64,000 nt of DNA from an uncultured Ruminiclostridium sp. (GCA_934462775.1 CAKSIR010000001.1:1-64000); one strand, 5' to 3'; positions 1 to 10,026 are shown, counted from the first letter of the stretch. Notes: generated by a model from the letters alone, not told the origin. Numbers and translations: made by a program.

Positions 1-1725
1 GCAAAGCAGCTCCCCGCTAACGCACAGCAGAACAAGCCTGCCAAAAAGCAGAGCAAGGAACACAGAACCGCTCCCGTAAAGATTTTTTCCCTTGGAGGTC
101 TTAACGAAATCGGCAAAAATATTTATGTTTACGAGTGTTCAAACGATATAATTATTGTAGACTGCGGTCTTGCGTTCCCTGATGAGGATATGCTGGGCGT
201 TGATCTTGTAATTCCCGATTTTACCTACCTCGAAAAAAACAAGGATAAAATCAGAGGTATCGTCCTTACGCACGGCCATGAGGACCATATCGGCGGTCTG
301 CCGTACCTCTTGAAAAAAATCAACGTTCCCGTTTACGGCACACGCCTTACGCTGGGACTTGTTGAGGGCAAGCTTAAGGAGCACGGCATATTGAGCCAGT
401 GCAAGCTGAACGTTGTAAATCCGCGTGAAACGGTGAAGCTCGGCTGCATGGCGGTTGAATTTATCCGCGTAAACCACTCTATACCGGACGCCTGCGGCTT
501 TGCAATCTTTACCCCTGCCGGAACGATTATCCACACAGGCGACTTCAAGGTTGACTATACGCCGATTGAGGGTGGAATAATCGACCTTGCGCGTTTCGGA
601 GAGCTTGGAAACAAGGGCGTTCTCGCGCTTTTATCCGAAAGTACAAACGCCACCCGTCCCGGCTATACAATGTCCGAGCGCACAGTAGGCGCAAGCTTCA
701 AGAACATTTTCAACAACGCCGAGGGCAGACGGATTATTGTCGCTACCTTCTCAAGCAACATTCACCGAATTCAGCAGATTGTTGACGTTGCCGCAACTCA
801 GGGCAGAAAAATTGCCGTTTCGGGCAGAAGTATGCTTAACGTTATGGCAAAGGCGATTGAACTTAACTATATAAAAGTGCCTGCCGGAATGCTTATCGAC
901 ATCGACAAGGTGAACAACTTCCCTCCAGAGGAGATAGTTATTGTAACGACAGGCAGCCAGGGCGAGCCTCTTTCAGCCCTTTCAAGAATGGCGTCCGGCG
1001 AGCACAGACAGGTCGCCATAACTCCGAAGGACCTTATAATCATTTCCGCAACGCCGATTCCGGGCAATGAAAAGCTGGTCGGAAACGTTGTAAACGAACT
1101 TATGCGTTCAGGCGCAGAGGTGGTTTACGAAGCAATGTACGATGTCCACGTTTCGGGTCATGCCTGCCAGGAAGAGCTTAAAATGATGCTGTCGCTGACA
1201 AAGCCTAAGTACTTTATCCCTATCCACGGCGAATACAAGCACATGAAAAAGCACGCCGACTTAGCGCTGAAAATGGGCATTCCCGATGAAAACATATTCA
1301 TTTCAAGCGTAGGACAGGTTTTAGAAACCGACAGTGTTGACATGAAGGTGTCGGGAACTGTTCCGTCGGGACGCATATTTGTTGACGGTCTTGGCGTAGG
1401 CGATGTAGGCAGCGTTGTTCTCCGCGACAGAAAGCACCTTGCCGAGGACGGTCTGATGATAGTTGTTGCAACAATCAACAAGGAAACAGGCGCTATCATG
1501 TCGGGTCCCGACATTGTATCAAGAGGCTTCGTTTACGTCCGCGAGTCGGAAAAGCTCATTGACGACGCAAGAACACTTATGAAAAACGTAATGGAGCGCA
1601 GCCTTGAAAAGAACGTCCGCGAATGGGGCGCTCTGAAAACCTCAATGAAGGAAGAGCTTAACAGCTTTATTTTCTCAAAAACAAAGCGCAATCCGATGAT
1701 TTTACCGATTATAATGGAAATATAA
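1..1725 (+). CDS. rnj: Ribonuclease J (5' end outside window)
   Basis: RNase J is a metallo-beta-lactamase/beta-CASP nuclease with endonuclease and 5'-3' exonuclease activity that matures and degrades mRNA and rRNA in Firmicutes. The frame is open to the left edge, so the start is missing; 574 codons are visible. The catalytic zinc motif HGHEDH lies near codons 92-97, the ESTNATRPG segment near codon 210, and IPIHGEYKH near codon 408. The core opens with IFSLGGLNEIGKN at about codon 27. Before it lies a Lys/Gln/Ala-rich extension of at least 26 codons that most RNase J proteins lack; it looks disordered and may bind RNA. The gene ends 19 nt before gdpP and probably heads the same transcript. 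Identification is secure; rnjA versus rnjB cannot be decided. Confidence 0.95.
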   Translation, partial: AKQLPANAQQNKPAKKQSKEHRTAPVKIFSLGGLNEIGKNIYVYECSNDIIIVDCGLAFPDEDMLGVDLVIPDFTYLEKNKDKIRGIVLTHGHEDHIGGLPYLLKKINVPVYGTRLTLGLVEGKLKEHGILSQCKLNVVNPRETVKLGCMAVEFIRVNHSIPDACGFAIFTPAGTIIHTGDFKVDYTPIEGGIIDLARFGELGNKGVLALLSESTNATRPGYTMSERTVGASFKNIFNNAEGRRIIVATFSSNIHRIQQIVDVAATQGRKIAVSGRSMLNVMAKAIELNYIKVPAGMLIDIDKVNNFPPEEIVIVTTGSQGEPLSALSRMASGEHRQVAITPKDLIIISATPIPGNEKLVGNVVNELMRSGAEVVYEAMYDVHVSGHACQEELKMMLSLTKPKYFIPIHGEYKHMKKHADLALKMGIPDENIFISSVGQVLETDSVDMKVSGTVPSGRIFVDGLGVGDVGSVVLRDRKHLAEDGLMIVVATINKETGAIMSGPDIVSRGFVYVRESEKLIDDARTLMKNVMERSLEKNVREWGALKTSMKEELNSFIFSKTKRNPMILPIIMEI

Positions 1726-1744
1726 AAAGGTGGTGTGATTTGCT

Positions 1745-3739
1745 GTGAAAAACTTTTATCGCGACGGCGGACTTGTTATATCAATAATGGCGCTGGTTGT
1801 TGCCATACTTGGTCTGTCGGGATATATCTATACCGTTTCGCCGCAGGTTTTCTGGCTGATTGCACCTTTTGTCGTTCTTGCCGCGGGCTTTGCGGTAGGA
1901 AAGCTCATTCAGGTAACAAGAAAAACATTCCAGTATTTTGCACGCATTGACGAGGAAATTGACAAAACCGACCGCGTTTCGCTTTACAGCTTTCCTCTCG
2001 GCGTCGCAATCATGGACACACAGCGCAAGCTGGTATGGTTCAACGAAAACTTTGAGAAGGAATTTCCCGATGAAAGCATTTACGGCACGCCGATTGACAA
2101 AATCACATCAGAATCACTGGATAAGCTGATAAATCCTGACGGCGTTGAGATAATGTACAAGAAGAAGCATTACCGTATATATGCCTCTGTTCCGAAAGAA
2201 GAGGACGCGCAGGACATTTATCTTATATACTTCCGCGATATAACAAGGCTCAAAACCCTTGAAATCGAGAAAAAGCTCACTCACCCTGTTGTGATGATTA
2301 TCATGATAGACAGCTTCGACGAGATTTTCGGCAACAATACCGAAAGCGAAAAGGCTCATGTAACCGTACAGATAGACAAGCTGCTTGAGGACTTCATGAG
2401 CAATACGACGGGTATTCTGCGCAAGGACGGCCGCGACAAGTTCTGGGCTGTTCTTGAAGAGCAGCACGTTGCACAGATGATCGAGGGCAAGGTTAAGCTG
2501 CTTGATATGGCGAGAGAAATTGCCGTAACCGACCGAATCAACGTTACCCTCTCAATCGGTATCGGACGCACAGGCGTCAACCTCGCCGAAAGCGAGCAAT
2601 TCGCCAAGCAGGCGCTTGACATGGCTCAGGGACGAGGCGGCGATCAGGCTGCCATCAAAACAAGCAACGGCTTTGAATTTTACGGCGGCGTTTCAAAGGG
2701 CGTTGAGCGCAAAAACAAGGTCAAAACAAGAATTATCGCCAACTCCCTCATTGAACTTGTGGAATCCTGCGACAGCGTTTACATAATGGGTCACAGATTC
2801 AGCGACCTTGACAGCATAGGTTCAGCCGTGGGACTTGCCTGCGGCATCAGAAATCTCGGCAAGCCTGCACACGTTGTAATAGACAAGCTGGCGTCACTGG
2901 GAAAGCAGCTCATTGAGCGCGTTTCTGGCGGCGAAACCGAAAAGGACGCAAGGCTGTTCATCTCACCTCAGCAGGCGCGTACCGAGCTCAGCGAAAACTC
3001 GCTGCTGATAATCGTCGACACGCATAATCCGCTTATGGTCGAGGACGGTCAGCTGTACTCAATGGCGCAAAAAGTGGTTGTTATCGACCATCACAGAAAA
3101 ATGGTCAACCATATTGATAACGCTCTCATTTTCCACCATGAGCCTTATGCCTCTTCCGCTTCGGAAATGGTAACGGAAATACTCCAGTATTTCGGCTCGG
3201 CAGGCAAAATAACCGCATTGCAGGCGGAAGCGCTCCTTGCAGGTATTATGCTTGACACAAAGAATTTTGCAATCAAAACAGGCGTCCGCACATTTGAAGC
3301 GGCTGCATTCCTGCGAAAGCTTGGCGCCGATACAATAAACGTCAAGGAGCTTTTCTCAAACTCCATCGAAAACTACAAGCAGAAGGTCAACCTGGTTGCC
3401 TCTGCCGAAATTTACAGGAAGTGCGCTATTGCGTCTACCGACATTATCAGCGCAGATATGCGCACCATCGCTCCTCAGGCGGCGGACGAGCTGCTTGGCA
3501 TTACGGGAGTTGACGCGTCGTTTGTAATGTACATCAACGAAACCGACAACGGCAAGGAAGTCTACATTTCCGCCCGTTCTCTCGGCGCGCTAAATGTTCA
3601 GCTTATTATGGAGTATCTTGGCGGCGGCGGTCATCAGACAATGGCGGGCGTTCAGCTGAAAAAATCCATCGAAGAGTCAAAGCAGATGCTTGTTGAGGCG
3701 ATTGACAAATTTTACGAATCATTAAATAAAAAGGACTAA
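1745..3739 (+). CDS. gdpP: GdpP, membrane c-di-AMP phosphodiesterase
   Basis: GdpP hydrolyses cyclic di-AMP to pApA and so sets turgor, potassium uptake and cell-wall stress responses. The 664-residue protein has the full family layout: two N-terminal membrane segments (about residues 10-30 and 35-52), a PAS-like region (about 75-165), a degenerate GGDEF domain (about 170-300), a DHH domain, and a DHHA1 domain. The metal-binding motif GHRFSDLDS is at about 348-356, IDHHRK at about 446-451, and GGGGHQ at about 625-630. Translation starts at GTG 1745 behind AAAAGGTGG (1726-1733); a stop just upstream in frame rules out a longer form. It sits 14 nt before rplI, the conserved Firmicutes gdpP-rplI-dnaB order. 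Confidence 0.95.
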   Translation: MKNFYRDGGLVISIMALVVAILGLSGYIYTVSPQVFWLIAPFVVLAAGFAVGKLIQVTRKTFQYFARIDEEIDKTDRVSLYSFPLGVAIMDTQRKLVWFNENFEKEFPDESIYGTPIDKITSESLDKLINPDGVEIMYKKKHYRIYASVPKEEDAQDIYLIYFRDITRLKTLEIEKKLTHPVVMIIMIDSFDEIFGNNTESEKAHVTVQIDKLLEDFMSNTTGILRKDGRDKFWAVLEEQHVAQMIEGKVKLLDMAREIAVTDRINVTLSIGIGRTGVNLAESEQFAKQALDMAQGRGGDQAAIKTSNGFEFYGGVSKGVERKNKVKTRIIANSLIELVESCDSVYIMGHRFSDLDSIGSAVGLACGIRNLGKPAHVVIDKLASLGKQLIERVSGGETEKDARLFISPQQARTELSENSLLIIVDTHNPLMVEDGQLYSMAQKVVVIDHHRKMVNHIDNALIFHHEPYASSASEMVTEILQYFGSAGKITALQAEALLAGIMLDTKNFAIKTGVRTFEAAAFLRKLGADTINVKELFSNSIENYKQKVNLVASAEIYRKCAIASTDIISADMRTIAPQAADELLGITGVDASFVMYINETDNGKEVYISARSLGALNVQLIMEYLGGGGHQTMAGVQLKKSIEESKQMLVEAIDKFYESLNKKD

Positions 3740-3753
3740 GAAAGGACAGAATT

Positions 3754-4200
3754 ATGAAAGTTATTTTACTTCAGGATGTACCCGGAACAGGCAAAAAGGG
3801 CGAAGTCAAGGAAGTTAAGGACGGATTTGCAAGAAACTGCCTTATCGGCAAGAAGTTAGCCGTTGAAGCTACAAACGCAAACCTCAACCTGCTTGACGGA
3901 CAGAAAGCGTCAGCTCAGCACAAGATCGACGTTGATACAGCAAACGCAAAGGCAATTGCCGAAAAGCTCAGCGGAAAGACTCTTACCCTCGCTGCAAAAG
4001 CAGGCGCAAACGGTAAGCTTTTCGGTTCAATTACCTCAAAGGATATTTCGGCTCTCATTAAGAAGGAGCTTGGCTGCGATGTTGATAAGAAGAAAATCGT
4101 TTCAGGCGATATAAAGGCTTTCGGAACTTACGAAGTTGAAGCAAAGCTTTACACAGGCGTTTCCGCAAAATTTAAGGTAAGCGTAACCGAACAGCAGTAA
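3754..4200 (+). CDS. rplI: 50S ribosomal protein bL9
   Basis: bL9 binds 23S rRNA at the base of the L1 stalk and extends from the large subunit, where it influences reading-frame maintenance. The 148-residue length is normal. The N-terminal domain with [17 protein letters not shown] and the [16 protein letters not shown] segment is the rRNA-binding signature, followed by the long connecting helix (about 40-75) and a C-terminal domain from about residue 80. The start ATG follows AGAAAGGA. It is placed between gdpP and dnaB, separated from dnaB by 12 nt, as in Bacillus. Confidence 0.97.
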   Translation: MKVILLQDVPGTGKKGEVKEVKDGFARNCLIGKKLAVEATNANLNLLDGQKASAQHKIDVDTANAKAIAEKLSGKTLTLAAKAGANGKLFGSITSKDISALIKKELGCDVDKKKIVSGDIKAFGTYEVEAKLYTGVSAKFKVSVTEQQ

Positions 4201-4212
4201 TGAGGTGTTATT

Positions 4213-5562
4213 TTGGCAGGAATTGAAATTATTGACTCAAATTTACCATACAGTCTTGACGCTGAACAAGCAGTTCTAGGCTCAATCATTGTCGATTCCG
4301 GCCTGATTTCGTCTGTAACGGACAAGCTGCACCCCGAGCATTTCCACATTCAGCGCCACAAAGAGCTGTTCGCCGTAATGTCGCAGATGTTCATTACGGG
4401 ACAGCAGATGGACATTATCACAATAATCGAACATTCCCTCCGTCAAAGCGTTTTTGAAACGCAGGACGAAGCGCGGGCATATCTCACGAAGCTTGCGGAA
4501 TCGGCAATCAGCCCTGCCAGCGTGGAAAGCTACGCTGCGATTATTGAAGAAAAATACATGGTCCGCCAGTTAATGTTTGCCTCAAAGGAAATTTACGACA
4601 TGGCGACAAGCGGACAGGAAGAACCGCAGGCCCTGCTTGACTTTGCCGAAAAGAAAATATTCGACATCAGAAGCGACAAGGAAGTAAAAGGTCTTACCCT
4701 TGTAAAGCCTATTATTCTTGATAAAATCCGCGAGCTTTCAGAGCTTTCGGAAAACCCGGACAACAACAAAATCAGCGGTCTGCATACGGGATTTTCTTCC
4801 CTTGACCGCTACATCTTCGGTCTTAATCCCTCAGACCTGCTGCTTATTGCGGCTCGTCCGGGTATGGGTAAAACCTCGTTTGCAATGAACGTTGCAACCA
4901 ACGTTGCAAAGACATATCCTACCAAAAGAGTATGCGTTTTTTCTTTGGAAATGTCGAAGGAACAGCTTGTAGGCAGAATGCTTTCATCTGAGGCGAGAAT
5001 TACCTCAGAGCAGATGCGAACAGGCAAAATTGACCGAAACGAGTGGAAAAATATCGGAGAGGCTGCCGATGTGCTTTCGCAGGTTGAAATGTACATTGAC
5101 GACACCGCCAACATTTCCGTAGGTGAAATGAAAGCAAAGCTTCGCCGTATGAAAAATCTCGGACTGGTGGTTATCGACTACTTACAGCTTATGACAACCA
5201 ACCGCCGTGACGGCAACCGTGTAAACGAAATTTCGGAAATTACCCGTAACCTTAAAATCATGGCAAAGGAGCTGAACGTTCCTGTTGTAACGCTGTCGCA
5301 GCTTTCCCGCGGTCCCGAGCAGAGAACAGATAAGCGTCCTATGCTTTCCGACCTGCGTGAATCGGGTTCAATCGAGCAGGACGCGGACATCGTGCTTTTC
5401 CTGTACAGAAACGCTTACTACGACAAATCCGACGACAGACCAAACGCCTGCGAATGTATTATCGCCAAAAACCGACATGGTGAAACCTCGACGGTTGGAA
5501 TCAACTGGGACGGACAGTTCACCCGCTTTACGGAGGCAGACTATGTTCATGAAGAGCGTTAA
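4213..5562 (+). CDS. dnaB: Replicative DNA helicase DnaB
   Basis: This is the hexameric helicase that unwinds the replication fork and recruits primase (called DnaC in Bacillus). The 449 residues comprise the N-terminal DnaB domain (LPYSLDAEQAVLGSII, residues 10-25), a linker, and a RecA-type core with Walker A ARPGMGKTSF at about 213-222, Walker B LVVIDYLQLM at about 318-327, and the DLRESGSIEQDADIV segment near 381. The start is TTG at 4213, five bases after GAGGTG (4202-4207); no ATG fits. Its last 20 nt overlap tilS, so the two genes are probably translationally coupled. Confidence 0.96.
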   Translation: MAGIEIIDSNLPYSLDAEQAVLGSIIVDSGLISSVTDKLHPEHFHIQRHKELFAVMSQMFITGQQMDIITIIEHSLRQSVFETQDEARAYLTKLAESAISPASVESYAAIIEEKYMVRQLMFASKEIYDMATSGQEEPQALLDFAEKKIFDIRSDKEVKGLTLVKPIILDKIRELSELSENPDNNKISGLHTGFSSLDRYIFGLNPSDLLLIAARPGMGKTSFAMNVATNVAKTYPTKRVCVFSLEMSKEQLVGRMLSSEARITSEQMRTGKIDRNEWKNIGEAADVLSQVEMYIDDTANISVGEMKAKLRRMKNLGLVVIDYLQLMTTNRRDGNRVNEISEITRNLKIMAKELNVPVVTLSQLSRGPEQRTDKRPMLSDLRESGSIEQDADIVLFLYRNAYYDKSDDRPNACECIIAKNRHGETSTVGINWDGQFTRFTEADYVHEER

Positions 5563-6514
5563 GGACACTGTTTTGCAATACAATATGCTTTCAGACTGCA
5601 ATAAAATCATTGTGGCATTCAGCGGCGGCGCGGACAGCACCGCCCTGCTCTTTTCTCTGAAAAAGCTTGAAACCGAGCTGGGTATTACCGTTGAAGCCTG
5701 CCATGTAAACCATAACCTCCGCGGCGAGGAAAGCGACAACGACCAGCTTTTTGCGGAAAACTTCTGCAAGAAGCTGAACCTGCCTTTACACACAATTTCA
5801 GTAAATGTAAAAAAAAATAAAAAGAAGCACCAGAGCACCGAGGAGTGCGCGCGTGATTTGCGCTACGACTTTTTCGAACGTCTTGCAAAGGAACACGGCG
5901 CCAAAATCGCAACCGCCCACACCGCCTCCGACAATGCGGAAACGGTGCTGCTCAATCTTACCCGCGGGACTGCGCTCAAAGGGCTTTGCGGTATTCCCCC
6001 TGTGCGCGATTATCTCATCAGACCGTTGATCAATGTCACACGGCAGCAGGTTGAGGATTACTGCGAGGAAAACTGCCTGCCCTTTGTGACGGATAAAACC
6101 AACTTTTCCGCCGACTACACACGAAACCGCTTCAGACTTGAAATAATCCCCGAAATATGCAAAATAAACCCGTCGTTTCACAGCGGCATTTCACGAATGA
6201 CAGCCGCATTGTCCGATGACAGCAGATTTCTTGAGAAGCTGGCGCAAAAAGCGAAAAAAGACGCGTACTGCGATGGAAAATACAGCCTTGAAAAGCTGTC
6301 AGAGCTTGAAAAGCCCATTATTCACAGAGTAATCCTGTCGGTTTTTGACGATTATAATATTGAGCCAAGTAATCTCAGAGTCGCCATGACCGCTGAAATA
6401 ATCAAAAACGGACACGGAAAAGTTAATTTGTCCAGAAATAAATTTGCGATTGTTAAATGCGGCTTTTTTTATTGTGAAGAAATTTTTCAGAATTATCGCA
6501 AAATTAACACATAA
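5543..6514 (+). CDS. tilS: tRNA(Ile)-lysidine synthase TilS
   Basis: TilS modifies cytidine 34 of the tRNA(Ile2) CAU anticodon to lysidine using ATP and lysine, changing both decoding and charging. The PP-loop SGGADST is at residues 25-31, followed by HVNHNLRGEESDND and a TAHTASDNAETVLLNL segment typical of the family. The start chosen is ATG 5543, which has GGAGG at 5532-5536; the same frame stays open back to 5357 but that part is only antiphase dnaB sequence. At 323 residues it is shorter than Bacillus TilS, with a reduced C-terminal region. The partner hpt lies downstream, as in most Firmicutes, but after a 256-nt gap. Confidence 0.93.
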   Translation: MFMKSVKDTVLQYNMLSDCNKIIVAFSGGADSTALLFSLKKLETELGITVEACHVNHNLRGEESDNDQLFAENFCKKLNLPLHTISVNVKKNKKKHQSTEECARDLRYDFFERLAKEHGAKIATAHTASDNAETVLLNLTRGTALKGLCGIPPVRDYLIRPLINVTRQQVEDYCEENCLPFVTDKTNFSADYTRNRFRLEIIPEICKINPSFHSGISRMTAALSDDSRFLEKLAQKAKKDAYCDGKYSLEKLSELEKPIIHRVILSVFDDYNIEPSNLRVAMTAEIIKNGHGKVNLSRNKFAIVKCGFFYCEEIFQNYRKINT

Positions 6515-6540
6515 TATTCCCAAAAAAATCGTTTATTTAA

Positions 6541-6569
6541 TTGATTTTCAGTAAGGATTATGTTATAAT
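6541..6569 (+). promoter_or_regulatory. Promoter upstream of hpt
   Basis: TTGATT (6541-6546), a 17-nt spacer and a perfect TATAAT (6564-6569) form a good vegetative promoter. It lies 200 nt before hpt, so the transcript would begin with the hairpin-rich segment 6582-6712. Confidence 0.6.
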
Positions 6570-6571
6570 AA
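6558..6571 (+). repeat. 14-bp direct repeat, left copy
   Basis: TTATGTTATAATAA occurs here and again, base for base, at 6718-6731. The two copies bracket the hairpin cluster. Each contains TATAAT, so they may be duplicated promoter -10 regions or a duplicated target left by insertion of a small element. Confidence 0.7.
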
Positions 6572-6581
6572 TCTAAGGCTC

Positions 6582-6712
6582 AAAATCGGCTTCTCCGATT
6601 TTTACCGCATTTCATGCGGCTCCTCTGCTGCACGGAGGTCTGAGAACATTTTATCATTAAATCCATTTGCCTGACGGCAGATGACGGCGTTTCCGTGTCG
6701 CCTTACGGCGAC
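6582..6712 (+). other. Hairpin cluster between tilS and hpt
   Basis: Several short perfect hairpins follow one another: AAAATCGG/CCGATTTT (6582-6602, then a T run, possibly the tilS terminator or an attenuator), CCGCAT/ATGCGG (6605-6619), CATTTGCC/GGCAGATG with a TGAC loop (6664-6683, one G-U pair) and GTCGCC/GGCGAC with a TTAC loop (6697-6712). A weaker CCTC/GAGG pairing lies at 6622-6638. No reading frame is present. It could be a structured leader, a small RNA, or a REP/MITE-like element. Confidence 0.55.
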
Positions 6713-6717
6713 TTAAT

Positions 6718-6731
6718 TTATGTTATAATAA
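6718..6731 (+). repeat. 14-bp direct repeat, right copy
   Basis: Exact second copy of TTATGTTATAATAA, 160 bp from the first. Its TATAAT (6724-6729) lacks a convincing -35 partner, which fits a copy duplicated without its upstream half. It lies 40 nt before the hpt start. Confidence 0.7.
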
Positions 6732-6770
6732 CAATATCTGTTTAAATAAAAAAATAAAAGGAATAGAAAT

Positions 6771-7310
6771 ATGAACGAGTCAATTGAACGCATTTTATTT
6801 TCGGAAGAAGATTTAAAAACCGCCTGCAAGAAAATGGGCAGACAGATTACAGAGGACTATAAAGGAAAAAAACCGCTTTTAGTCGGGATTTTAAAGGGTT
6901 CAATCACTTTCATGGCTGACCTTATGAGAGAAATTGACCTTGACTGCGAAATAGATTTTATGGTTGCACAGTCGTATGGAGATTCTGCCGTTTCTTCCGG
7001 CGTTGTACAGATAAAAAAAGACCTTGAAACCGATATAAAGGATCGGGATGTAATCATAATTGAGGATATTCTCGACTCTGCCCGTACATTATATAATGTT
7101 AAGCACACTCTCATGGAAAGAGGTCCTGCCTCAATCAAAATTGCTACGCTCCTTGACAAAAACGTAGAGCGCGCAGTTGACCTGAAGTCTGACTATAAAT
7201 GCTTCGATATCGAAAACGAGTTTGTTGTCGGATACGGACTTGACTACGCTCAGCAGTATCGCTGCCTGCCGTACATAGGCATTTTAAAAAGAGAAGTTTA
7301 TGAAAAATAA
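6771..7310 (+). CDS. hpt: Hypoxanthine phosphoribosyltransferase
   Basis: This purine salvage enzyme joins hypoxanthine or guanine to PRPP, giving IMP or GMP. The 179-residue length is standard. The PRPP-binding loop VIIIEDILDSARTL is at about residues 94-107; most relatives have Gly where this protein has Ala (DSGxTL), a mild variation. The motif LKGSITFMADL (about 41-51) and the base-binding end VGYGLDYAQQYRCLPYIG are intact. RBS AAAGGAATAG precedes the ATG. The tilS-hpt-ftsH order is conserved in Firmicutes, and ftsH begins 41 nt downstream. Confidence 0.95.
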   Translation: MNESIERILFSEEDLKTACKKMGRQITEDYKGKKPLLVGILKGSITFMADLMREIDLDCEIDFMVAQSYGDSAVSSGVVQIKKDLETDIKDRDVIIIEDILDSARTLYNVKHTLMERGPASIKIATLLDKNVERAVDLKSDYKCFDIENEFVVGYGLDYAQQYRCLPYIGILKREVYEK

Positions 7311-7351
7311 TATATAACAATGTGTAATGTAACAACAGAAAGGTGGTTTAA

Positions 7352-9337
7352 ATGAACAAAAAAGCAAAAGACACCCTTATTTATGTGGCAATCATCGTCC
7401 TGCTTGTTATCGGTTTCTTCTCGGTAATGAACATGATGAACTCACTGAGCTCTACTGTTACCAAAACAAACTATTCCGATGTTATGGTTGAGTTTGACAA
7501 CTACAACGTATCTCAGTTTTCCCTTGACTTAGGGTCGGGAGCGCTTACTTTCAAAGTTAAAGGCTCAGACGAAATACGCAAGTACACCGTTCCTAACGTT
7601 AATGTTTTTCTGAACGACATTATTGATTACAGAAAGAACTATAACGAGAAAAATCCCGACGCAGAGCTGATTGAGGACTATCTGCCGATTTCGGACAACA
7701 CATTCCTCACCAGCTTCCTGCCTTATATTATCCTTATTGCCCTGATGATAGGCTTTACATTCGTCATTATGCGCCAGACAACAGGCGGCGGAAAGATGAA
7801 CCAGTTCAGCAGAGCCAATACCCGCAACCAGCCTTCAAACGGTAAGAAGGTTCTTTTCTCCGACGTTGCAGGCGCAGACGAGGAAAAGCAGGAGCTTGCA
7901 GAGGTTGTTGACTTCCTCAAAAACCCGAAAAAATACGAAGAACTCGGCGCAAGAGTACCGAGAGGCGTTCTCCTTGTAGGCCCTCCGGGCACAGGTAAAA
8001 CTCTGCTTGCAAAGGCTGTCGCAGGTGAAGCAGGCGTGCCTTTCTTCTCTATAAGCGGTTCCGATTTCGTTGAAATGTTTGTCGGCGTAGGCGCCTCCCG
8101 TGTGCGCGACCTGTTCGACCAGGCAAAGAAGCACACTCCGTCAATCATCTTTATTGATGAAATTGACGCAGTGGGACGTCAGCGCGGCGCAGGTCTTGGC
8201 GGCGGTCATGATGAACGCGAACAGACGCTGAATCAGCTGCTTGTTGAAATGGACGGCTTTACCGAAAAGGAAAACATTATCGTTATCGCAGCTACCAACA
8301 GACGTGATATTCTCGACCCTGCCCTGCTCCGTCCCGGCCGTTTCGACAGACAGATTGTGGTTAATTATCCGGACATCAAGGGCCGTGAGGAAATTCTTAA
8401 GGTTCACACAAGAAACAAGAAGCTTGCTCCTGACGTAAACCTTGCAACCATTGCAAAGACAACCGCAGGATTCACAGGCGCTGATTTGGAAAACCTTGTA
8501 AACGAGGCTGCCCTCCTTGCTGCAAGAGTAAACAGAAAATCCATTATTGAAAAGGATATCGAAGAGGCTACAATCAAGGTTGTGGCAGGTCCTGAAAAGA
8601 AATCAAAGGTTGTTACCGAAAAGGAAAAGAAGCTTACCGCATACCACGAAGCAGGTCATGCAGTCTGCACATTCTACTGCAAAACTCAGGATAAGGTTCA
8701 TCAGGTTTCCATTATCCCAAGAGGCACAGCAGGCGGATACACAATGTCACTTCCCGAAAACGACAGAAGCTACCGCAGCAAGACCCAGATGGAGGAAGAA
8801 ATCATTGTTCTCCTTGGCGGACGTGTTGCTGAGAAGCTTATTCTCGATGATATTTCAACAGGCGCGTCAAATGACATTGAGCGCGCAACAAACATTGCAA
8901 GAGATATGGTAACACGCTACGGTTTCTCCGAAAAGCTTGGACCAATGGTTTACGGCCACGACAATTCAGAGGTGTTCCTGGGACGGGATTACTCACAGGG
9001 CAGAAACTACTCGGAAAATGTTGCTGCTGAAATCGACGCAGAAATGCGCGAGCTTATTGAACAGGGTTACGAGGGTGCAAAGGAAATCCTCAACACTAAC
9101 ATGAATCAGCTGCACATTGTTGCCCAGTACCTGATGAAGCATGAAAAAATTAACGGACCTGACTTTGAATTGCTTATGACAGGTCAGCTGAACGATATTG
9201 ACGACAGCGAGCTTAAGGCTGACGCCAAGGATGTCCTTGAAAACCCGGGCGTTTCTTCCGATACAGCCGAAATAACAGGCTCATCGAACAACACAGCCGA
9301 AACTGATAACTCTACCGGCGAAACAGAAAACAACTGA
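7352..9337 (+). CDS. ftsH: ATP-dependent zinc metalloprotease FtsH
   Basis: FtsH is a hexameric membrane AAA+ protease that removes damaged membrane proteins and selected regulators. Two membrane segments (about residues 9-28 and 119-138) flank an extracytoplasmic domain. The AAA domain has Walker A GPPGTGKT at about 210-217, Walker B IIFIDEID at about 267-274, and the second region of homology at about 315-330; the protease zinc site HEAGH is at about 432-436. The C-terminal 40 residues are Ser/Thr/Asn/Glu-rich and look disordered. RBS AAAGGTGG precedes the ATG. A hairpin terminator follows the stop. Confidence 0.97.
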   Translation: MNKKAKDTLIYVAIIVLLVIGFFSVMNMMNSLSSTVTKTNYSDVMVEFDNYNVSQFSLDLGSGALTFKVKGSDEIRKYTVPNVNVFLNDIIDYRKNYNEKNPDAELIEDYLPISDNTFLTSFLPYIILIALMIGFTFVIMRQTTGGGKMNQFSRANTRNQPSNGKKVLFSDVAGADEEKQELAEVVDFLKNPKKYEELGARVPRGVLLVGPPGTGKTLLAKAVAGEAGVPFFSISGSDFVEMFVGVGASRVRDLFDQAKKHTPSIIFIDEIDAVGRQRGAGLGGGHDEREQTLNQLLVEMDGFTEKENIIVIAATNRRDILDPALLRPGRFDRQIVVNYPDIKGREEILKVHTRNKKLAPDVNLATIAKTTAGFTGADLENLVNEAALLAARVNRKSIIEKDIEEATIKVVAGPEKKSKVVTEKEKKLTAYHEAGHAVCTFYCKTQDKVHQVSIIPRGTAGGYTMSLPENDRSYRSKTQMEEEIIVLLGGRVAEKLILDDISTGASNDIERATNIARDMVTRYGFSEKLGPMVYGHDNSEVFLGRDYSQGRNYSENVAAEIDAEMRELIEQGYEGAKEILNTNMNQLHIVAQYLMKHEKINGPDFELLMTGQLNDIDDSELKADAKDVLENPGVSSDTAEITGSSNNTAETDNSTGETENN

Positions 9338-9344
9338 TAAATAT

Positions 9345-9380
9345 TACCCGCGGCTGAGGCTTGCGGGTATATTTATTTCT
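9345..9380 (+). terminator. Terminator after ftsH
   Basis: TACCCGC and GCGGGTA form a 7-bp stem (9345-9369) followed by an interrupted T-rich tail. It immediately precedes the promoter of the next gene. Confidence 0.7.
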
Positions 9381-9408
9381 TGACAATGATATATATTTGT
9401 GGTAATAT
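9380..9408 (+). promoter_or_regulatory. Promoter of zinc-ribbon membrane protein gene
   Basis: TTGACA (9380-9385), 17-nt spacer, TAATAT (9403-9408), 43 nt before the start codon. Confidence 0.7.
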
Positions 9409-9451
9409 AATTAAAGAAATTGGGATAAAATTTGGAAAGGAAATTTGAATT

Positions 9452-9958
9452 ATGTCAAAACAGTGTCCAAAATGCGGAAATTTTCTGCTTGAAAATGAAC
9501 GCTTCTGCACTCGCTGCGGAGCTAACCTCAACGAAGCAGCAGCAGAACAGCCATCAGCTGCACCACAGCAGCCCGCTCCTGAACAGCCTGCATATCAGCA
9601 GTCTCAGCAGAACTACAACAACAACGTTCCGCCTGTACCTCCTGTTGCACCGCCGCCTCAGTACAACTACAACTATACATACAACCAGCAGGTTCAGTCC
9701 GAACAGCCAATGACAGTAGGTCAGTGGGTCGGTACAATTATCGTAACATCCTGGTTCGGCATCATCAGCCTTATTATCACTCTTGTATGGGCGTTCGGCG
9801 ATTCGACTCCTAAGGCTAAGAAGAACTACTGCCGTGCAGTCCTCATTCTGGATCTTATCGCAGTTGGTATCATTGTTCTCATGTTCATCATTTTTGCAAT
9901 TGCAGGCGTTGGAATCTTCAGCTCAGTTGCTAATTCAGGAAACTACTATTATTATTGA
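9452..9958 (+). CDS. Zinc-ribbon, Pro/Gln-rich, two-span membrane protein
   Basis: No specific function is recognised. The 168-residue protein opens with a zinc ribbon (CPKCG at residues 5-9 and CTRCG at about 20-24), continues with a Pro/Gln/Ala/Tyr-rich flexible linker (about 30-85), and ends with two hydrophobic segments (about 91-113 and 127-152) joined by a short loop that keeps a GDSTPKAKKNYCRA sequence. This resembles small membrane proteins of the interferon-induced transmembrane/CD225-like fold with an added zinc ribbon. The tail is NYYYY. It has its own promoter and terminator, so it is monocistronic. The zinc ribbon echoes those of the SPFH operon at 14-17 kb, though no direct link is shown. 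Confidence 0.8.
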   Translation: MSKQCPKCGNFLLENERFCTRCGANLNEAAAEQPSAAPQQPAPEQPAYQQSQQNYNNNVPPVPPVAPPPQYNYNYTYNQQVQSEQPMTVGQWVGTIIVTSWFGIISLIITLVWAFGDSTPKAKKNYCRAVLILDLIAVGIIVLMFIIFAIAGVGIFSSVANSGNYYYY

Positions 9959-9979
9959 TAAGTAAAGCTTGAATAATTT

Positions 9980-10026
9980 AAACCGCAGACAGACTGTATT
10001 TACAGCTTTCTGCGGTTTTCTGTTTT
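9980..10026 (+). terminator. Terminator
   Basis: A 10-bp stem AAACCGCAGA/TCTGCGGTTT (9980-9989, 10009-10018) with an inner CTGTATTTACAG fold and a T-rich tail. Confidence 0.85.

Noticed and set aside
5357-5542. Longer N-terminus for tilS
   Set aside because: Lies inside dnaB in another frame; ATG 5543 has GGAGG at proper distance and starts the conserved TilS core.
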